Assembly (NCBI RefSeq): GCF_002157145.1
Contig: NZ_CP021361.1
Span: 1,302,001-1,366,000 of the forward strand
Direction: 5' to 3'
Length of the DNA stretch: 64,000 nucleotides
Origin: Acidovorax carolinensis
Lineage (GTDB): Bacteria > Pseudomonadota > Gammaproteobacteria > Burkholderiales > Burkholderiaceae_C
Positions 28,542 through 38,222 of this stretch are shown here, piece after piece. A program made the translations under genes and the position numbers. How positions within the stretch are numbered: the first letter of the stretch is position 1; each line of letters begins with the position of its first letter. The notes beneath the pieces are model-generated. The model worked only from the letters and a program-made list of their open reading frames with translations. It did no database searches and had not been told where the DNA came from.

Positions 28542-29176
28542 TCAGTGGCTGGGCGCGGTGCGTTGCCACACCAGCAGCAAGTTATTGGCGGGCAGCGCGT
28601 GGCGTGCGGCCAGGCGCAGGCCGGCGCGCTGCGCTTCGCGTGCGACGTCACTGAGCGCACGAATGCCCCAGGCCGGGTTTTGGGCGCGCAGGCTGGCATC
28701 GAACGCCAGGTTGCCGGGGCCGTGGGTACATCGTCTTCGAGGTAGGGCCCGTAGGTGACCAGGTGCCCCGTGGGCGCGAGGTGCCTTGCGGCGCCCTGCA
28801 TCAGGCCTGCGCAGCACGCCCAGGGCGCGATGTGCAGCATGTTGGCGCAGTAGATGAGGTCAAACGGAGCGGTAAAGGTGGGGCCTGTGCTCGGCCAGCG
28901 GTCTGAAAGCACGTCCAGCAGCAGCGGCGCCCGCACGTTGCTGGCGCCCGCGTTGGCGCTCCAGGCGGCAATCGAGGCGAAACCGTGGGGCGCTGCATCG
29001 GTAGGCTGCCAAGTCCAGCCGGGCAAGGCCGCGCCAAAGCAGGCTGCATGCTGGCCCGTGCCGCTGGCAATTTCCAGCGCGGCGCCGCGCTCGGGCAGTA
29101 AGGCCTGCAGCACCGCCAGGATGGGGCCGCTGTTGCGCGCGGCGGCAGGGCTGTGTTCACGGGCATCGAAAGGCAT
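28542..29176 (-). pseudogene. DUF938 SAM-dependent methyltransferase-like protein, frameshifted
   Basis: The N-terminal part (MPFDAREHSPAAARNSGPIL, ALEIASGTGQHAACFGAALP as SAM motif I at about 35-54, DLIYCANMLHIAPW at about 105) is in one frame. The end (GPGNLAFDASLRAQNPAWG to LLLVWQRTAPSH) is in another. The switch is near 28712-28716, where one missing G in a CCCCGG run (CCCCGGG expected) explains it; restored length is 211 residues. The family is widespread and uncharacterised. It is probably a sequencing artefact rather than a decayed gene. Confidence 0.8.
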
Positions 29177-29193
29177 GATTTGGATAAAAAAAC

Positions 29194-29239
29194 GGTTCTA
29201 GCGCTTACCGGTAAAGCGGTTAAAGCTATTGAAAAAGGA
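29194..29239. repeat. Dispersed palindromic repeat copy, partial
   Basis: GGTTCTAGCGCTTACC, GGTAAAGCGG and AAAGCTATTGAAAAAGG keep the core and one outer arm of the family. It lies just upstream of the DUF938 gene start. Confidence 0.55.
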
Positions 29240-29274
29240 GTGCTGTCTGCCGCCGTGTCTGCGCCTCGATAGTG

Positions 29275-29385
29275 CTTAAAAAATGGGCGATGCGATGGAT
29301 TTCTTTACAAATCAAGGGCTTGGCGCCGCCATACAGGACTTGTCAAAAGTTATCCACACCATTGTCCAGTGTGGACTGGGATAAG
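29275..29385. repeat. Tandem repeat unit 1 with DnaA box
   Basis: The unit begins GCTTAAAAAA and contains GGATTTCTTTA, TTGGCGCCGCCATACA and CTTGTCAAAAGTTATCCACA. The last ends in a perfect DnaA box, TTATCCACA, at 29350-29358. Unit 2 follows 134-135 bp downstream at roughly 80 percent identity by eye. Confidence 0.75.
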
Positions 29386-29408
29386 CTGGTGTCGATGTGG
29401 ACTGCACT

Positions 29409-29520
29409 GCTTAAAAAACAGGCGGTGCAGGGGATTTCTTTATGAATCAATCACTTGGCGCTGCCATACAAGGCTTGTCAAAACTTATCCACATGATTGT
29501 CCAGCGCTGGCAGGGATAAC
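29409..29520. repeat. Tandem repeat unit 2 with DnaA box
   Basis: This direct copy of unit 1 begins GCTTAAAAAACA and contains GGATTTCTTTATGAATCA, TTGGCGCTGCCATACA and CTTGTCAAAACTTATCCACA. The DnaA box TTATCCACA lies at 29485-29493 in the same orientation, followed by ATGATTGTCCAG in the place of ACCATTGTCCAG. Confidence 0.75.
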
Positions 29521-29562
29521 CGGTCTGACTTTGGCCCAGCTTTCGTTCGCCGCCGGTGTGGC

Positions 29563-29844
29563 TCAGGCGGCTACCTTGACGCCTTTCCAGAAGGCAACGC
29601 GGCCGCGGATTTCTTCGGCCTCGGGCTTGGGGTCGGCATAGAACCAGGCCGCGTCGGTATTCATCTCGCCATCGACCAGCAGCGACAGGTAACTTGCCTG
29701 CCCTTTCCATGCGCAGGTGGTCTTGTGGTTGCTGAAGGTGAAGTACTCGCGCTTGAGAGCGCTTTCGGGGAAGTAATGGTTGCCTTCGACCACCACGGTG
29801 TCGTCGCTCTCGGCAACCACCACGCCGTTCCAGCTGGCTTTCAT
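29563..29844 (-). CDS. DUF427 domain-containing protein
   Basis: A 93-residue single-domain DUF427 protein. It begins MKASWNGVVVAESDDTVVVE, with YFPESALKREYF (about 24-35), CAWKGQASYLSLLVDG (about 45-60) and AAWFYADPKPEAEEIRGRVAFW (about 65-86), which are the family signatures. The function of DUF427 is unknown. The gene stands alone between two non-coding stretches with palindromic repeats. Confidence 0.88.
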   Translation of the reverse strand: MKASWNGVVVAESDDTVVVEGNHYFPESALKREYFTFSNHKTTCAWKGQASYLSLLVDGEMNTDAAWFYADPKPEAEEIRGRVAFWKGVKVAA

Positions 29845-29860
29845 GGGAATCCTTTATCGC

Positions 29861-29915
29861 ATTAAAATGGGTTGCAACGCTTATGGGATAAGCGCTGCAT
29901 GCTATCAATTCAATA
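29861..29915. repeat. Dispersed palindromic repeat upstream of the DUF427 gene
   Basis: TTAAAATGGGTTGCAACGCTT, ATGGG, then ATAAGCGCTGCATGCTATCA match both arms of the family (AACGCTTAT/ATAAGCGCT core). It lies 17 bp upstream of the DUF427 start. Confidence 0.65.
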
Positions 29916-29988
29916 GTTTGGCTCGCATGGCCGCAATGCACAGGTGATGCGGCTGCGCAACCCTGCGCCGGCGCCGCATTTTCGTGCG

Positions 29989-30873
29989 TCAGTCAAACAG
30001 CGCGTCAAAGCCTTCCTCCGGGGTGAAGCGGCGATCGCGGTAATGCAGCCGCGTGGGGCCGGGCAGGGCGCGCTCGCGCACGGGGTGCATGGCATCGCCG
30101 GGGTAGCAGATCACGCGCACGCCCTCGTGGTCGAACGGCTCGGGCAGGATGAGGGGCGGGCGCTGGCTGCGTGCGGCGGCCAGCACGCTGGCCACGCTGG
30201 CATGGCGCGCCAGATGGGCCAGGCTCATGATTTGCGGCGGCGCCAGGTCGATGCGGCCATCGCGGTATTGCTCCAGCGCCGTGCGCGGCGCCAGCCACAG
30301 GCTGTCGGTGGTTTCCTCGTCGTCGTGTCTCGCGGTCTGGTCGGCAGGCGCCTGGGCGACAAAAAAGCGCGTGTCAAAGCGGCGCGTGCCCATGGTGGGC
30401 GCCAGCGGCGTGATCCAGCGCGACCAGGGCGCGAGCTGGCGGGTTTGCAGGCGCAGCTGCAGTGCGGCCAGCACCTGCGCAAACGGCTGGCCTTCGCGCA
30501 GCATGGCGCGGGCGCGCAGGGCATCCACCGGGGCGTCGCCCCCCAGGGGCTCGGCCAGCAGCAGGCCGCATTCCTCCAGCGCTTCGCGCAACGCGGCTAC
30601 ATACAGGCCGGCGGCGGTGGGGTGGTCGGTGTCGGGCTCGTTCAGTCGCTCGTGCAGCGCGGCGTGGGGCTGGTCGAGGTGGGCGGCGGGGTTCAACGTG
30701 GCGTCGTCGGCATCGAGCTTGCCGCCGGGAAACACATACACCCCCGCCATGTTCGATGCCTTGGCGTGGCGGCGCAGCAGCAGCACCTCGGGGCCGGCAG
30801 CGGCGTCGCGCAGCAGCACCACGGTGGCGGCTGCGCGGGGCGTTTCGGAATCAACGGGGGTTGCAGGCTGCAT
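29989..30873 (-). CDS. NUDIX hydrolase
   Basis: 294 residues. The NUDIX fold spans about 15-200. VYVFPGGKLDADD (about 45-57) and the REALEECGLLLAE end of the NUDIX box (about 96-108) are separated by an insertion of about 35 residues, as in the RDD/NUDT19-like group. The family hydrolyses nucleoside diphosphates linked to another moiety; some relatives prefer CoA esters. The ATG at 30873 gives the best fit; the upstream frame is antisense to the SDR gene. It is divergent from that SDR gene. Confidence 0.82.
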   Translation of the reverse strand: MQPATPVDSETPRAAATVVLLRDAAAGPEVLLLRRHAKASNMAGVYVFPGGKLDADDATLNPAAHLDQPHAALHERLNEPDTDHPTAAGLYVAALREALEECGLLLAEPLGGDAPVDALRARAMLREGQPFAQVLAALQLRLQTRQLAPWSRWITPLAPTMGTRRFDTRFFVAQAPADQTARHDDEETTDSLWLAPRTALEQYRDGRIDLAPPQIMSLAHLARHASVASVLAAARSQRPPLILPEPFDHEGVRVICYPGDAMHPVRERALPGPTRLHYRDRRFTPEEGFDALFD

Positions 30874-30985
30874 GGGAGCTTTCGTGGGGCGGGCAGTCAC
30901 GGGCCGGACTGGTGGGGCGCTTTTTGTGGCGTAGAGTGCTGCTCTATTTTCCACATTCATCACAACACAGGGGAGTGATTGCAGC

Positions 30986-31894
30986 ATGGCGATTGATTTC
31001 AAAGGCCGCGTGGCCATCGTGACGGGCGCCGGTGGTGGCCTGGGCCGCCAGCATGCATTGGCACTGGCCGCGCGCGGCGCCAAGGTGCTGGTCAATGACC
31101 TGGGCAGCGGCGTGCATGGCGAGGGCGGCTCGGTCAGCCCGGCGCAGGCGGTGGTCGATGAAATCCGTGCTGCCGGTGGCGAGGCGCTGGCCAACGGCGC
31201 ATCGGTCACCGACTTTGCTGCGGTCGAAGCCATGGTGCAGCAGGCCATCGACGCCTGGGGCCGGGTGGATATTCTGGTGAACAACGCTGGCATCCTGCGC
31301 GACAAGAGCTTTGCCAAGATGGACATGGCGGACTTCCGCCTGGTGGTCGAGGTGCACCTGATGGGCGCTGCCAATTGCTGCAAGGCCGTGTGGCCGCACA
31401 TGGTGGCGCAGGAATATGGCCGCATCGTCATGACCACCTCGTCCACGGGTCTGTATGGCAACTTTGGCCAGGCCAACTATGGCGCGGCCAAGCTGGCCCA
31501 GGTGGGCCTGATGCAGACGCTGGCCATTGAAGGCGCCAAGCACCACATCCATGTGAACGCCCTGGCACCCACGGCCGCCACGCGCATGACCGAAGGCCTG
31601 ATGCCCGAGGAGGTGCTGGCCGCCCTGAAACCCGAGGCCGTGGTGCCGGCCATGCTGGTGCTGGCGCACGAGAGCGCGCCCACGCGCACCATCTTGTGCG
31701 CGGGCGCCGGCACCTTCGAGGCGGCGCACATCACGCTCACGCAGGGCATCCACCTGGGCCTGGGCGCCGATGTGCCCGAGCAGCTGGCCGCGCGCCTGGC
31801 CGAGGCGTGCGACCGCGCCGGCGAGCAGATACCACAAAGCGGTGCAGCCCAGGGCACCAACGAAGTGGGCAAGGCGCTGGCGGCAAGGGTTTGA
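30986..31894 (+). CDS. SDR-family dehydrogenase (MFE-2-like 3-hydroxyacyl-CoA dehydrogenase)
   Basis: 302 residues, longer than classical SDRs. The cofactor motif is TGAGGGLGRQHALAL (about 12-26), with NNAGILRDKSF at about 96-106. The active site is Ser in TTSSTGLYG and YGAAK (about 150-172). The N-terminus MAIDFKGRVAIVTGAGGGLG and GAKVLVNDLGSG resemble the dehydrogenase part of peroxisomal multifunctional enzyme type 2, so a 3-hydroxyacyl-CoA substrate is likely. A C-terminal extension of about 50 residues ends EVGKALAARV. gshA follows after 69 bp. Confidence 0.85.
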   Translation: MAIDFKGRVAIVTGAGGGLGRQHALALAARGAKVLVNDLGSGVHGEGGSVSPAQAVVDEIRAAGGEALANGASVTDFAAVEAMVQQAIDAWGRVDILVNNAGILRDKSFAKMDMADFRLVVEVHLMGAANCCKAVWPHMVAQEYGRIVMTTSSTGLYGNFGQANYGAAKLAQVGLMQTLAIEGAKHHIHVNALAPTAATRMTEGLMPEEVLAALKPEAVVPAMLVLAHESAPTRTILCAGAGTFEAAHITLTQGIHLGLGADVPEQLAARLAEACDRAGEQIPQSGAAQGTNEVGKALAARV

Positions 31895-31963
31895 CCGGCA
31901 GGCAGGCGGATGTGGCTGCGCCGTGCTAAGTTCCGGGCCGACCCGAAGATCGGTAACAAAGAT

Positions 31964-33486
31964 ATGAGCACCTTGCAGCAAAAAATCACCGCCTGCCCCC
32001 CCGATGCCCTGGCTGGCATCCGCCGTGGCATCGAAAAAGAAGGCCTGCGCGTGCTGCCCACGGGCGATCTGGCCCTCACGCCGCACCCGGCGGCGCTGGG
32101 CTCGGCACTCACCCATCCGCACATCACCACCGACTACAGCGAGTCGCAGATCGAGCTGGTGACCGGTGCGCACCGGGGCGTGCAGCAGTGCCTCAATGAG
32201 CTCACCGAAATCCATCAGTTTGCGCTGCGCACGCTGCACGAGCATGGCGACGAGATGCTGTGGGTGTCGAGCATGCCGTGCCGCCTGCCCACCGACGAAA
32301 CCATTCCGCTGGCCCGCTACGGCAGCTCCAACGTCGGGCGCGCCAAAAGCGTGTACCGCATGGGCCTGGGCCACCGCTATGGCCGGCGCATGCAGACCAT
32401 TTGCGGCATCCACTACAACTGGTCGATGCCGGGGGTGACGAGCGAGCAGTATTTCGCGCTGATCCGCAACTTTCGCCGCAACGCCTTTGTGCTGCTGTAC
32501 CTGTTTGGCGCCTCGCCCGCGCTGTGCCCGTGCTTTGCCCAGGGGCGACCGCATGCCCTGCAGCGCCTGAGTGACCAGGCGCTTTATCTGCCGCACGCCA
32601 CCTCGCTGCGCATGGGCCGCCTGGGCTACCAGAGCGACGCGCAGGCCACGCTGGCCGTCAGCTACAACGGTCTCGATGGCTATGCCGATTCGCTGCACGA
32701 GGCGCTTACGCAGCCCTATCCCGCCTACGAGGCCGTGGGCATCCGCAACCCGGGTGGCGACTACAACCAGCTGGGCACCAGCCTGCTGCAGATCGAAAAC
32801 GAGTTCTACGGCACCATCCGCCCCAAGCGCGTGATCCAGCCCGGCGAGCGCCCGCTGCATGCGCTGCGCGAGCGCGGGTCGAGTATGTCGAGGTTCGCCT
32901 GATGGACCTGGACCCGTTTGTGCCCGTGGGCATCACGGCCGAGACCATGCGGCTGCTCGATGTGTTCCTGCTGCACTGCCTGCTGACCGACAGCCCGCCC
33001 GACACGCCGAAAGAAATCACCGAACTCAAGCACAACCAGCATCTCACGGCTGCGCGTGGCCGCGAACCCGGCCTGTGCCTGGTGCGCAATGGCCACAACG
33101 TGCCGCTGGTGGACTGGGCCGCGCAGGTGCTGCAGGAATGCGCACCGCTGGCCGCCGCGCTGGACGCCACGCACCACAGCACCGACTACAGCGCCGCGCT
33201 GGCCAGCGCCCGCGCCACGCTGGCCCACCCGGGGCAGACGCCCTCGGCCCGCGTGCTGGCGCAGATGGCGCACGAGCACGGCAACAGCTTCACCGGCTTC
33301 AGCACCCACCAGTCGGCCCTGGCGCGCGATGCGCTGCTGGCCCTGCCCTGGAGCGACACCCAGCAGGCGCGGTTTGCCGCACTGGCCGATGAATCGGTGG
33401 CCGCGCAAAAGGCCATCGAGGCGGCCGACACGCTGCCCTTTGAGGAATGGCGCCAGCACTACATGGCGGCGCAGGGGCTGGGCTGA
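31964..33486 (+). pseudogene. gshA: Glutamate-cysteine ligase (GshA type 1), frameshifted
   Basis: The first frame gives [16 protein letters not shown] (about 19-34), [32 protein letters not shown] and [14 protein letters not shown], hallmarks of E. coli-type glutamate-cysteine ligase. It then runs into a stop at 32902. The rest ([36 protein letters not shown]) continues in the next frame. A missing G in the GGG at 32876-32878 (GCGCGGGTCGAG for GCGCGGGGTCGAG) accounts for it; restored length is 507 residues. The enzyme makes gamma-glutamylcysteine for glutathione, which frmA-fghA also need, so a sequencing error is likelier. Confidence 0.85.
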
Positions 33487-33598
33487 GCCCTTTTACGAAG
33501 TCAGGGCACGCCAGGCGCGCTGCGAAGGGCCTCTGACAAAGCCGCAGAATCCTTGGTCAGGAACCCTGCGCCCGCTTCCGGCGATCCACTGGCCACGC

Positions 33599-34681
33599 TC
33601 AGGCAATGACGGCAACGGACTTCACCTGGACCCAGACTGGCAAGTTCGGTTCGATGTGCAGTTCCTCCACGGACTTGCGTGTCACGCGCGAAATCAAGGA
33701 CTGTCCGTCGCAGCGAATGCGCACCAACGCTTGCGCAGGGTGGCTGTCTGCCATGACGGCCTCGACCACGCCGGGGAGATGGTTCTGGATGCTGCTGCGC
33801 ATCGGCTCATCGAGCGTCAGGCTGACATCCCGCGCCTGCACACGCAGCCGAACGCGGCTGCCGGGGGGCAGTCCGCTGTCACGCACCAGAATGTATCGGT
33901 CCTTGAGCTGAACGCGGGCGAGATGCCAGCGCGTATCCCGGTCGACGAGCGTCCCCTCAATCACGGTAGCGGCCTCTTCGCCCGCCAGTGCGGGCAAGTC
34001 GCCCCGCGCCAGAACCTCGCCCACGGGGCCGACGGCGACTGCCTTTCCGTTTTCGAGTACCACCACTTCGTCTGCCAGCCGGCTCAGCTCGTCCATCGAA
34101 TGCGTGACGTAGAGCATGGGTACCGCCAGTTGGTCACGCAAGCGCTCAAGCCACGGCATGATTTCGTGCCGGCGGGGAAGATCGAGGGAAGCGAGTGGTT
34201 CATCCAGCAGCAGCAGTCTGGGTCGGGTGGCCAGGGCGCGGGCAATGGCCACACGTTGCCGCTCACCGCCGGAAAGATCGTGGGGGCGGCGTTGGAGCAG
34301 GGCGCGAATTCCCAGCAGATCGATGGCCTCGTCCAGGGTCTTGCGATCTGCCGATTTCTCGGTGCGACGCAGCCCGTATTCGAGGTTACGCTGCACATCC
34401 AGATGCCCGAACAGGCTGGCTTCCTGGAAGACGTAGCCCAGCGGACGACGCCAGGTCGGCACGAAAATGCCCCGTGCATCGTCCTGCCAAACCGAATCCC
34501 CGATGCGAACGCAGCCGCAAGCGCCACGTTCGAGTCCCGCCACACCGCGAAGGATGGTTGTTTTGCCCGACCCCGAAGTACCGAAAAGCACCGTGATGCC
34601 TCTTGCGCGGAGCTGAAGATCAACATCGACGTCGAACTGCGCGCGCGGCAGCCTCAACTGGATTTGGTTGGTGTCGGTCAT
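33599..34681 (-). CDS. modC: Molybdate ABC transporter ATP-binding protein
   Basis: 360 residues. It has Walker A FGTSGSGKTTILRG (about 33-46), the ABC signature LSGGERQRVAIARAL (about 130-144), Walker B LLLLDEPLASLD and the switch His in YVTHSMDELSRLADE. A C-terminal molybdate-binding TOBE/MOP domain lies at about 290-355 (SSIQNHLPGVVEAVMAD). It energises molybdate import through ModB. Its ATG shares a base with the modB stop (TGATG), indicating coupling. Confidence 0.95.
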   Translation of the reverse strand: MTDTNQIQLRLPRAQFDVDVDLQLRARGITVLFGTSGSGKTTILRGVAGLERGACGCVRIGDSVWQDDARGIFVPTWRRPLGYVFQEASLFGHLDVQRNLEYGLRRTEKSADRKTLDEAIDLLGIRALLQRRPHDLSGGERQRVAIARALATRPRLLLLDEPLASLDLPRRHEIMPWLERLRDQLAVPMLYVTHSMDELSRLADEVVVLENGKAVAVGPVGEVLARGDLPALAGEEAATVIEGTLVDRDTRWHLARVQLKDRYILVRDSGLPPGSRVRLRVQARDVSLTLDEPMRSSIQNHLPGVVEAVMADSHPAQALVRIRCDGQSLISRVTRKSVEELHIEPNLPVWVQVKSVAVIA

Positions 34682-35361
34682 CAGCGCATCACGCTCGCGC
34701 CATTGCGCTTGAGCAGCGACAGGCACAGAAGGACCACGAAGGAAAAGGCCAGCATGCCGCCCGCCAGCCAGTGCGCCTGAACATACTCCATCGCTTCGAC
34801 GTGGCCGTAGATCTGGGTGGAAACGACCCGCGTCTTGCCCGGGATGTTGCCGCCGATCATCAGCACCACGCCGAACTCACCCACCGTGTGGGCAAAGCTG
34901 AGGATGGCGGCGGTGAGCAGACCGGGGCGTGCCAGCGGCAGCGCGATGCTGAAGAAGGCGTCAAGCGGACTCGCGCGCAGCGTTGCGGCAGCTTCAAGGG
35001 GGCGCTCCCCGATGGACTCGAAGGCGTGCTGGATCGGCTGCACGGCGAAAGGCAGCGAGAACGCGATCGAACCGATCAACAGGCCGGTGAAGGTGAAGGA
35101 CAGCGTGCCCCAGCCCAAGGCCAGGGTCAGCTGCCCCAGTGGCCCCTGTGGCCCCATCAGTACCAGCAGGTAAAAGCCCAGCACCGACGGCGGCAATACC
35201 AGGGGCAAGGTCACGATGGCGCTGATTGGCGCCCGCCAGCGCGAGCGCGTCTGTGAAAGCCACCAGGCCAGGGGCGTCGCCAAGAGCAACAGCAGCAGTG
35301 TCGTCAGCGTCGCCAGCTCCAGTGTGAGCCAGATGGCCTGCCAGGCGTGGTGGTCCAGCAT
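34681..35361 (-). CDS. modB: Molybdate ABC transporter permease
   Basis: 226 residues with five membrane helices. The inner-membrane permease signature ([20 protein letters not shown], about 128-147) contacts ModC, and [21 protein letters not shown] (about 52-72) and [21 protein letters not shown] are typical ModB segments. The ATG at 35361 is chosen over an in-frame TTG two codons upstream. It lies 8 bp after modA. Confidence 0.94.
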   Translation of the reverse strand: MLDHHAWQAIWLTLELATLTTLLLLLLATPLAWWLSQTRSRWRAPISAIVTLPLVLPPSVLGFYLLVLMGPQGPLGQLTLALGWGTLSFTFTGLLIGSIAFSLPFAVQPIQHAFESIGERPLEAAATLRASPLDAFFSIALPLARPGLLTAAILSFAHTVGEFGVVLMIGGNIPGKTRVVSTQIYGHVEAMEYVQAHWLAGGMLAFSFVVLLCLSLLKRNGASVMR

Positions 35362-35369
35362 GGCCAACC

Positions 35370-36151
<782 letters not shown>

Positions 36152-36188
36152 TATAGCCACGCTGTGGCCGCGAGGGGACAATCCGAGC

Positions 36189-36959
36189 ATGAACGAATCA
36201 CACCCCCTGCAGCTCGATGCCGCGCTCGGGCACGACGCAACAGACAAGCGCATCGACGTGCTGCGTCGCATCGGGGCGGCTGGCTCCATCTCGGAAGCGG
36301 CGCGTGGTGCTGGCATCAGCTACAAGGCCGCCTGGCAGGCCATTGAAACCCTTGGCAACCTTACCGGCACGCCGCTGGTGGAAAAGGCCGTCGGAGGCAG
36401 CGGCGGTGGTGGTGCGCAACTGACACCGGCCGGGCACCGGGTGCTGCGGGCCTTCGATCTGTTCGTGGCGGCCCGCCAGGCCGTCATGGCCCAGCTGGAT
36501 GATGAGGATGGTGTGAGCGTGCCGTCACTCGGCCTGGCCGCGCTCGGGCTGCGAACCAGCATGCGCAACCAGCTTCCTTGTGTCGTTGCGGACATGCGCA
36601 CATCGGGCGCTGCGGTCCGGGTGGAACTCGCGTTGTCGGATGGAACCCGCCTTTCGTCGCGAATCACTCTGGAGAGCGCACAGCTACTCGACCTCACCAA
36701 GGGCAGGGACGTCCTTGCGTTGTGCAAGGCGACCGCAGTCAGTGTCTCCTGTGGGGATTCCGGGCCTGTCTCGACCAATACGCTGGGTGGGCGCGTGGTT
36801 CGGGTTTCGGGAGACACGGGAGCCGCCGAGGTGAACTTGAAGCTTGACTGCGGCTTGTCGATGGTTGGATTCGCATCAGGCGCCGGCAATCTGAACGTGG
36901 GTGATGCCTGTGTGGCCCACATTGACGATTCGTCTGTCGTGATCGCGCTTGCAGGCTGA
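36189..36959 (+). CDS. modE: Molybdate-responsive regulator ModE
   Basis: 256 residues. The LysR-like winged helix (IDVLRRIGAAGSISEAARGA with GISYKAAWQAIETLGNLTG, about 18-60) is followed by two MOP molybdate-binding domains (about 120-185 and 190-255; RTSMRNQLPCVVADMRTSGA, STNTLGGRVVRVSGDTGAAE). With molybdate bound it dimerises on the operator and represses modABC. The ATG at 36189 begins the conserved part; the upstream frame is antisense to modA. Confidence 0.93.
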   Translation: MNESHPLQLDAALGHDATDKRIDVLRRIGAAGSISEAARGAGISYKAAWQAIETLGNLTGTPLVEKAVGGSGGGGAQLTPAGHRVLRAFDLFVAARQAVMAQLDDEDGVSVPSLGLAALGLRTSMRNQLPCVVADMRTSGAAVRVELALSDGTRLSSRITLESAQLLDLTKGRDVLALCKATAVSVSCGDSGPVSTNTLGGRVVRVSGDTGAAEVNLKLDCGLSMVGFASGAGNLNVGDACVAHIDDSSVVIALAG

Positions 36960-37058
36960 TCCGCGACTGTGGGAGGGGCAGGGGAAACAGCGGCCTGTCT
37001 ACCAACCATCCAGCCAGCGGGTTATTTCCATCGGCACCCGCAGTTTGTCGTCTTTAAT

Positions 37059-37092
37059 CAAAAATGATAGCTTCTTGCGCTTATGCAGCAAG
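37059..37092. repeat. Left half of a dispersed repeat interrupted by the IS30-family element
   Basis: TCAAAAATGATAGCTTCTTG followed by CGCTTATGCAGCAAG is the left arm, core and loop of the family. The last three bases, AAG (37090-37092), are duplicated on the far side of the IS. Confidence 0.75.
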
Positions 37093-38198
37093 GGCGGATT
37101 CAAGTCCAAGTGCAACAAATATTCATTAATGCACTGAATCGGGCTGTAGGGTCAGCCGGGCCAAATGTTCGGCATAAACCTCAATGGGCTTGCTCCACCC
37201 CAGAGTCATCCTGGGGCGCCCATTGAGCTCATCGGCTACGGCATCCAGATACTCCTGGCTATAGCCGCTCAGATCAGTCCCCTTGGGGAAGTACTGCCGC
37301 AGCAATCCATTGGTGTTTTCGTTGGAGCCCCGCTGCCAGGGGCTGTAGGGGTCACAGAAGTACACCTTCATGCCCGTGTTCTCGGTGAGCTTGGCATGCT
37401 CTGCCATCTCACTGCCACGGTCATAGGTCAGGCTCTGGCGCATCGGGCTGGCAATGCCATTGAGCTTGTCGCTGAAGGCCTGCAGTACATGTGCCGCTGT
37501 CGCCGGGTTGGGGTGCGGCAGCTTGACCAGCACCACCAGGCGGGTCGTGCGCTCGAGCAGCGTGCCAATGGCACTGGCATTGCCTTTGCCTTTGATGAGG
37601 TCGCCCTCCCAGTGCCCGGGCAACTGACGATCCTCAATCTCGGGTGGGCGCACATGGATGCTCAGCAGATCGGTGATCTGTCCACGCCGATCCTCGCCTT
37701 TGGAGCGCGGCCAGCGCTTGGCGCGGGCCATGCGCAAGCAGGCCACCAGCTCCTTCTTGAGCTCTCCGCGGGGCTGGGCGTAGATGCAGGTGTAGATGCT
37801 CTCGTGGGACACTTGTTTGCGCTTGTTGTCAGGGTGCAGTTTCTTCAACTGCCCAGCGATTTGCTGGGGAGACCAGTGCCGGAGCAGATAGTCGCGAACG
37901 ATCTTGAACAAAGGTCCATCGCGGTGCAGTTTGGGCTGGGGACGGGCAAAGCATCTGCGCCTGTCGCTGCGTTGCTGGGCGAACTTGGAGGTGTAGGCCT
38001 TGGCGCCCGCATTGCGTTGGCATTCCCGGCTGATGGTGCTCTTGCAGCGCCCCAAGGCCCGCGCTATGGCGCTGAGGCTTTGCTTTTGCTGAAGCCCCAA
38101 GGCGATCGCATGGCGTTCGCTCTCGCTCAAATGCTGGTAGTTCTTCTTTGTCATCTTGACCTCAATTCTCGGTGTTGCACTTCGGAACTGAGGCCGCC
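37093..38198 (-). mobile_element. IS30-family insertion sequence, 1106 bp
   Basis: The termini are imperfect inverted repeats of 25-26 bp: GGCGGATTCAAGTCC then AAGTGCAACA at 37093-37117, and GGCGGCCTCAGTTCCG then AAGTGCAACA (minus strand) at 38198-38173. A 3-bp AAG duplication flanks them (37090-37092, 38199-38201). The element encodes an intact IS30-type transposase. Removing it and one AAG rebuilds a complete copy of the dispersed palindrome, so the insertion target was the right arm of the hairpin. Confidence 0.88.
37126..38154 (-). CDS. IS30-family transposase
   Basis: 342 residues. The N-terminal helix-turn-helix (YQHLSESERHAIALGLQQK, LSAIARALGRCKSTISRE, about 5-48) is followed by the rve/DDE integrase core. 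Candidate catalytic residues are the Asp in LPGHWEGDLIKGKGN (about 187-201), the Asp in SLTYDRGSEMAEH (about 254) and the Glu in SPWQRGSNENTNGLLRQYFP (about 287-306). The frame is complete and the ATG at 38154 lies inside the element, so it may be active. Confidence 0.93.
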   Translation of the reverse strand: MTKKNYQHLSESERHAIALGLQQKQSLSAIARALGRCKSTISRECQRNAGAKAYTSKFAQQRSDRRRCFARPQPKLHRDGPLFKIVRDYLLRHWSPQQIAGQLKKLHPDNKRKQVSHESIYTCIYAQPRGELKKELVACLRMARAKRWPRSKGEDRRGQITDLLSIHVRPPEIEDRQLPGHWEGDLIKGKGNASAIGTLLERTTRLVVLVKLPHPNPATAAHVLQAFSDKLNGIASPMRQSLTYDRGSEMAEHAKLTENTGMKVYFCDPYSPWQRGSNENTNGLLRQYFPKGTDLSGYSQEYLDAVADELNGRPRMTLGWSKPIEVYAEHLARLTLQPDSVH

Positions 38199-38222
38199 AA
38201 GCGCTGTGGGCCTTTTTTATTC
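38199..38222. repeat. Right half of the dispersed repeat interrupted by the IS30-family element
   Basis: AAGCGCTGTGGGCCTTTTTT plus ATTC restores the right arm of the palindrome once the IS is removed. It runs into the stop codon (38217-38219) of the next gene. Confidence 0.75.

Larger units (their letters stand above)
29177..29562. other. 386-bp non-coding region upstream of the DUF938 gene
   Basis: No gene is seen. The region holds one copy of the dispersed palindromic repeat (29194-29239) and a two-copy tandem repeat carrying perfect DnaA boxes (29275-29520). It is more AT-rich than its surroundings. Confidence 0.7.

Noticed and set aside
29275..29520. Chromosomal origin of replication
   Set aside because: Two DnaA boxes alone, with no dnaA, dnaN, parAB or AT-rich unwinding cluster next to them, do not support oriC.
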